IMG/VR virus record: IMGVR_UViG_3300031997_000619
Location: 1 to 22,298 of that record
Length of the DNA: 22,298 bases
Source: a virus
Strand: one strand, 5' to 3'
Shown: in pieces, positions 21,395-22,298 of the stretch
How positions within the stretch are numbered: the stretch's first letter is position 1
How the letters are laid out: each line of letters opens with the position of its first letter
Notes under the pieces: model-generated
Told to the model about the DNA's origin: nothing
The model's input: only the letters and a program-made list of their open reading frames with translations
Databases searched by the model: none
Translations under genes and position numbers: made by a program

Positions 21395-21967
21395 TCAGAG
21401 ATGCTGTAGCGGGATGTAGCCGACCAGCAGGTGCGGGGATCTGCAGCGGTCCGCCCATTCCTCGGCAGCGGCCCTGATCCACTTGGCCGGGATCCACTGC
21501 CCGTGATGGCTGGTGTTCGCGTCCAACGGGTCCCACGTTCGACAACCTGACGCGAGGCTGTCGTGGGACACCCAGACGGCGTGCCCGAGGGTTCCGTCCG
21601 CCTGGTGCCTGTACATCCGCGGGATGCTTCCGTACCAGATCTGGATGATCGAGCCCTTGCGTGCCCGGAGATGGGTGCGAAGGTCGGCCCAGTCCCACGT
21701 CTGCGGGAGGATGATGGTGGAGATGCTCAGGGACTCAATGGCGCGCTTGGCCTGCAGCAGATTGAGCCCGTTGACATCGTGCGGGTGGACGGCAGCCCGG
21801 ATGGCGCGACCGTCGAGGTTGTTGCGACCGTTGGTCGCGTAGCAGAGGGCTCGTCCGGCCGCGGTGTCCGTGCAGGTGACGAACTCGCCGCCCGCGCCAG
21901 GCGTCCGATCATCACCTTCCCAGTCGCCATGCGGCAAGCGTCTCCCTGCGAGCAGGACCGTGGTCAT
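21395..21967 (-). CDS. Putative C39-like cysteine peptidase / lysin
   Basis: A 190-residue protein from ATG 21967, preceded by GGAGGTGG. FVTCTDTAAGRAL places Cys32 at a helix start as in papain-like enzymes. GHAVWVSHD (His129) and TWDPLDANTSHHGQW (Asp146) complete a C39-like Cys-His-Asp set. Proteins with this GDWEGDDRTPGAGG opening occur near holin genes in actinobacteriophages and are candidates for peptidoglycan peptidase activity. The membrane-protein gene upstream and the holin-like gene downstream support a lysis role. Catalytic assignment is by motif only. Confidence 0.5.
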   Translation of the reverse strand: MTTVLLAGRRLPHGDWEGDDRTPGAGGEFVTCTDTAAGRALCYATNGRNNLDGRAIRAAVHPHDVNGLNLLQAKRAIESLSISTIILPQTWDWADLRTHLRARKGSIIQIWYGSIPRMYRHQADGTLGHAVWVSHDSLASGCRTWDPLDANTSHHGQWIPAKWIRAAAEEWADRCRSPHLLVGYIPLQHL

Positions 21968-22298
21968 GTTCCACCTCCCAGATACCGGGACGCCAAGTCG
22001 GCCACGATGGCGGCGAAGCCAAGCAGGAAGCCGAGAACTGCGAACAACGCGATGAGGGCGTTCTTGTAGTTGGCGCCGATCCACGCGGCCCCGGCCTTCA
22101 GCGGCCTGACGCGCCCCTGCATCACGAGGTCGTCGTCGTGTTCCCGCGCGAAGTGGATGTTCGCGACGACGAGATGCGCCTCCAATGCCTTCTCGACCCG
22201 GACGATCTCGGCTGCCAACTCGTTCTCCACCTTCTCGAACTTGGCCGTGATCGTCGCCCGGTTGCGCTCCAACTCCTCGTCGTGGAGCCGCCAGCGCG
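21964..22298 (-). CDS. Coiled-coil membrane protein (5' end beyond window)
   Basis: The frame is open to the right edge, so the true start may lie outside; TTG 22272 is only an internal candidate. The visible 110 residues start with a charged heptad-like coiled coil (RATITAKFEKVENELAAEIV), then a basic loop, then one strong membrane segment (NALIALFAVLGFLLGFAAIV) and a short tail. The stop overlaps the lysin start. It may be a second holin, a spanin-like or a lysis-control protein. Confidence 0.55.
   Translation of the reverse strand, partial: RWRLHDEELERNRATITAKFEKVENELAAEIVRVEKALEAHLVVANIHFAREHDDDLVMQGRVRPLKAGAAWIGANYKNALIALFAVLGFLLGFAAIVADLASRYLGGGT

Noticed and set aside
20572-21477. 301-codon open frame on the plus strand
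   Set aside because: It runs antisense across four minus-strand genes and the promoter gap, with low-complexity Arg/Ser/Gly content and no domain.

Overview
The window looks like part of the genome of a tailed dsDNA phage (or a very similar prophage) of a high-GC, probably actinobacterial host. The base composition is GC-rich, many genes start with GTG, and neighbouring genes overlap by 4 to 14 bases (GTGA or ATGA junctions). Replication genes lie on one strand and tail, lysis and holin-like genes on the other, the two groups meeting head-on at about 16.1-16.2 kb. No integrase, tRNA or host housekeeping gene is visible.

Plus strand, 1-5.9 kb: small zinc-ribbon proteins, a SNF2-type helicase, a tiny membrane protein, an RlpA-like double-psi beta-barrel protein, a RuvC-like nuclease, a Cas4/RecB-like Fe-S nuclease, a Sak4-like P-loop ATPase and a DUF669-like protein. 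Together these form a recombination and replication module.

Plus strand, 5.8-13.3 kb: a nearly gapless cluster for 7-deazaguanine DNA modification. FolE, QueD, QueE and QueC convert GTP to preQ0, QueF would reduce it to preQ1 (a primary amine), and a DpdA/TGT-like enzyme would place the base in DNA. Between QueC and DpdA sits a GNAT, an acyl-carrier protein and a DltA-like amino-acid adenylating enzyme. My main proposal is that this trio activates a small amino acid (perhaps D-alanine) and transfers it to the preQ1 amine, giving an aminoacylated 7-deazaguanine. A DNA-methyltransferase-like protein with an altered catalytic motif and two MazG/DUF1599-like helical proteins lie in the same cluster.

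Plus strand, 13.3-16.1 kb: a fusion of a complete [4Fe-4S] family-4-type uracil-DNA glycosylase domain to a proofreading family A DNA polymerase, followed by an XRE-type regulator and a likely bidirectional terminator.

Minus strand, 22.3 to 16.2 kb: a coiled-coil membrane protein cut by the window edge, a putative cysteine-peptidase lysin, a small cysteine-rich protein, a holin-like protein, a structural protein, a 27-codon ORF, a 1086-residue tail protein with about 30 copies of a 21-22 residue repeat, and a BppU-like tail protein.

Two DNA-level signals cut across the gene map. One is a 112-nt element present twice at constant length, after the RlpA-like gene and after queC, with support for a conserved RNA fold. 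The other is the hexamer GAGCGT, counted by eye about 54 times on the plus strand and once on the minus strand, in all reading frames and also antisense to minus-strand genes.
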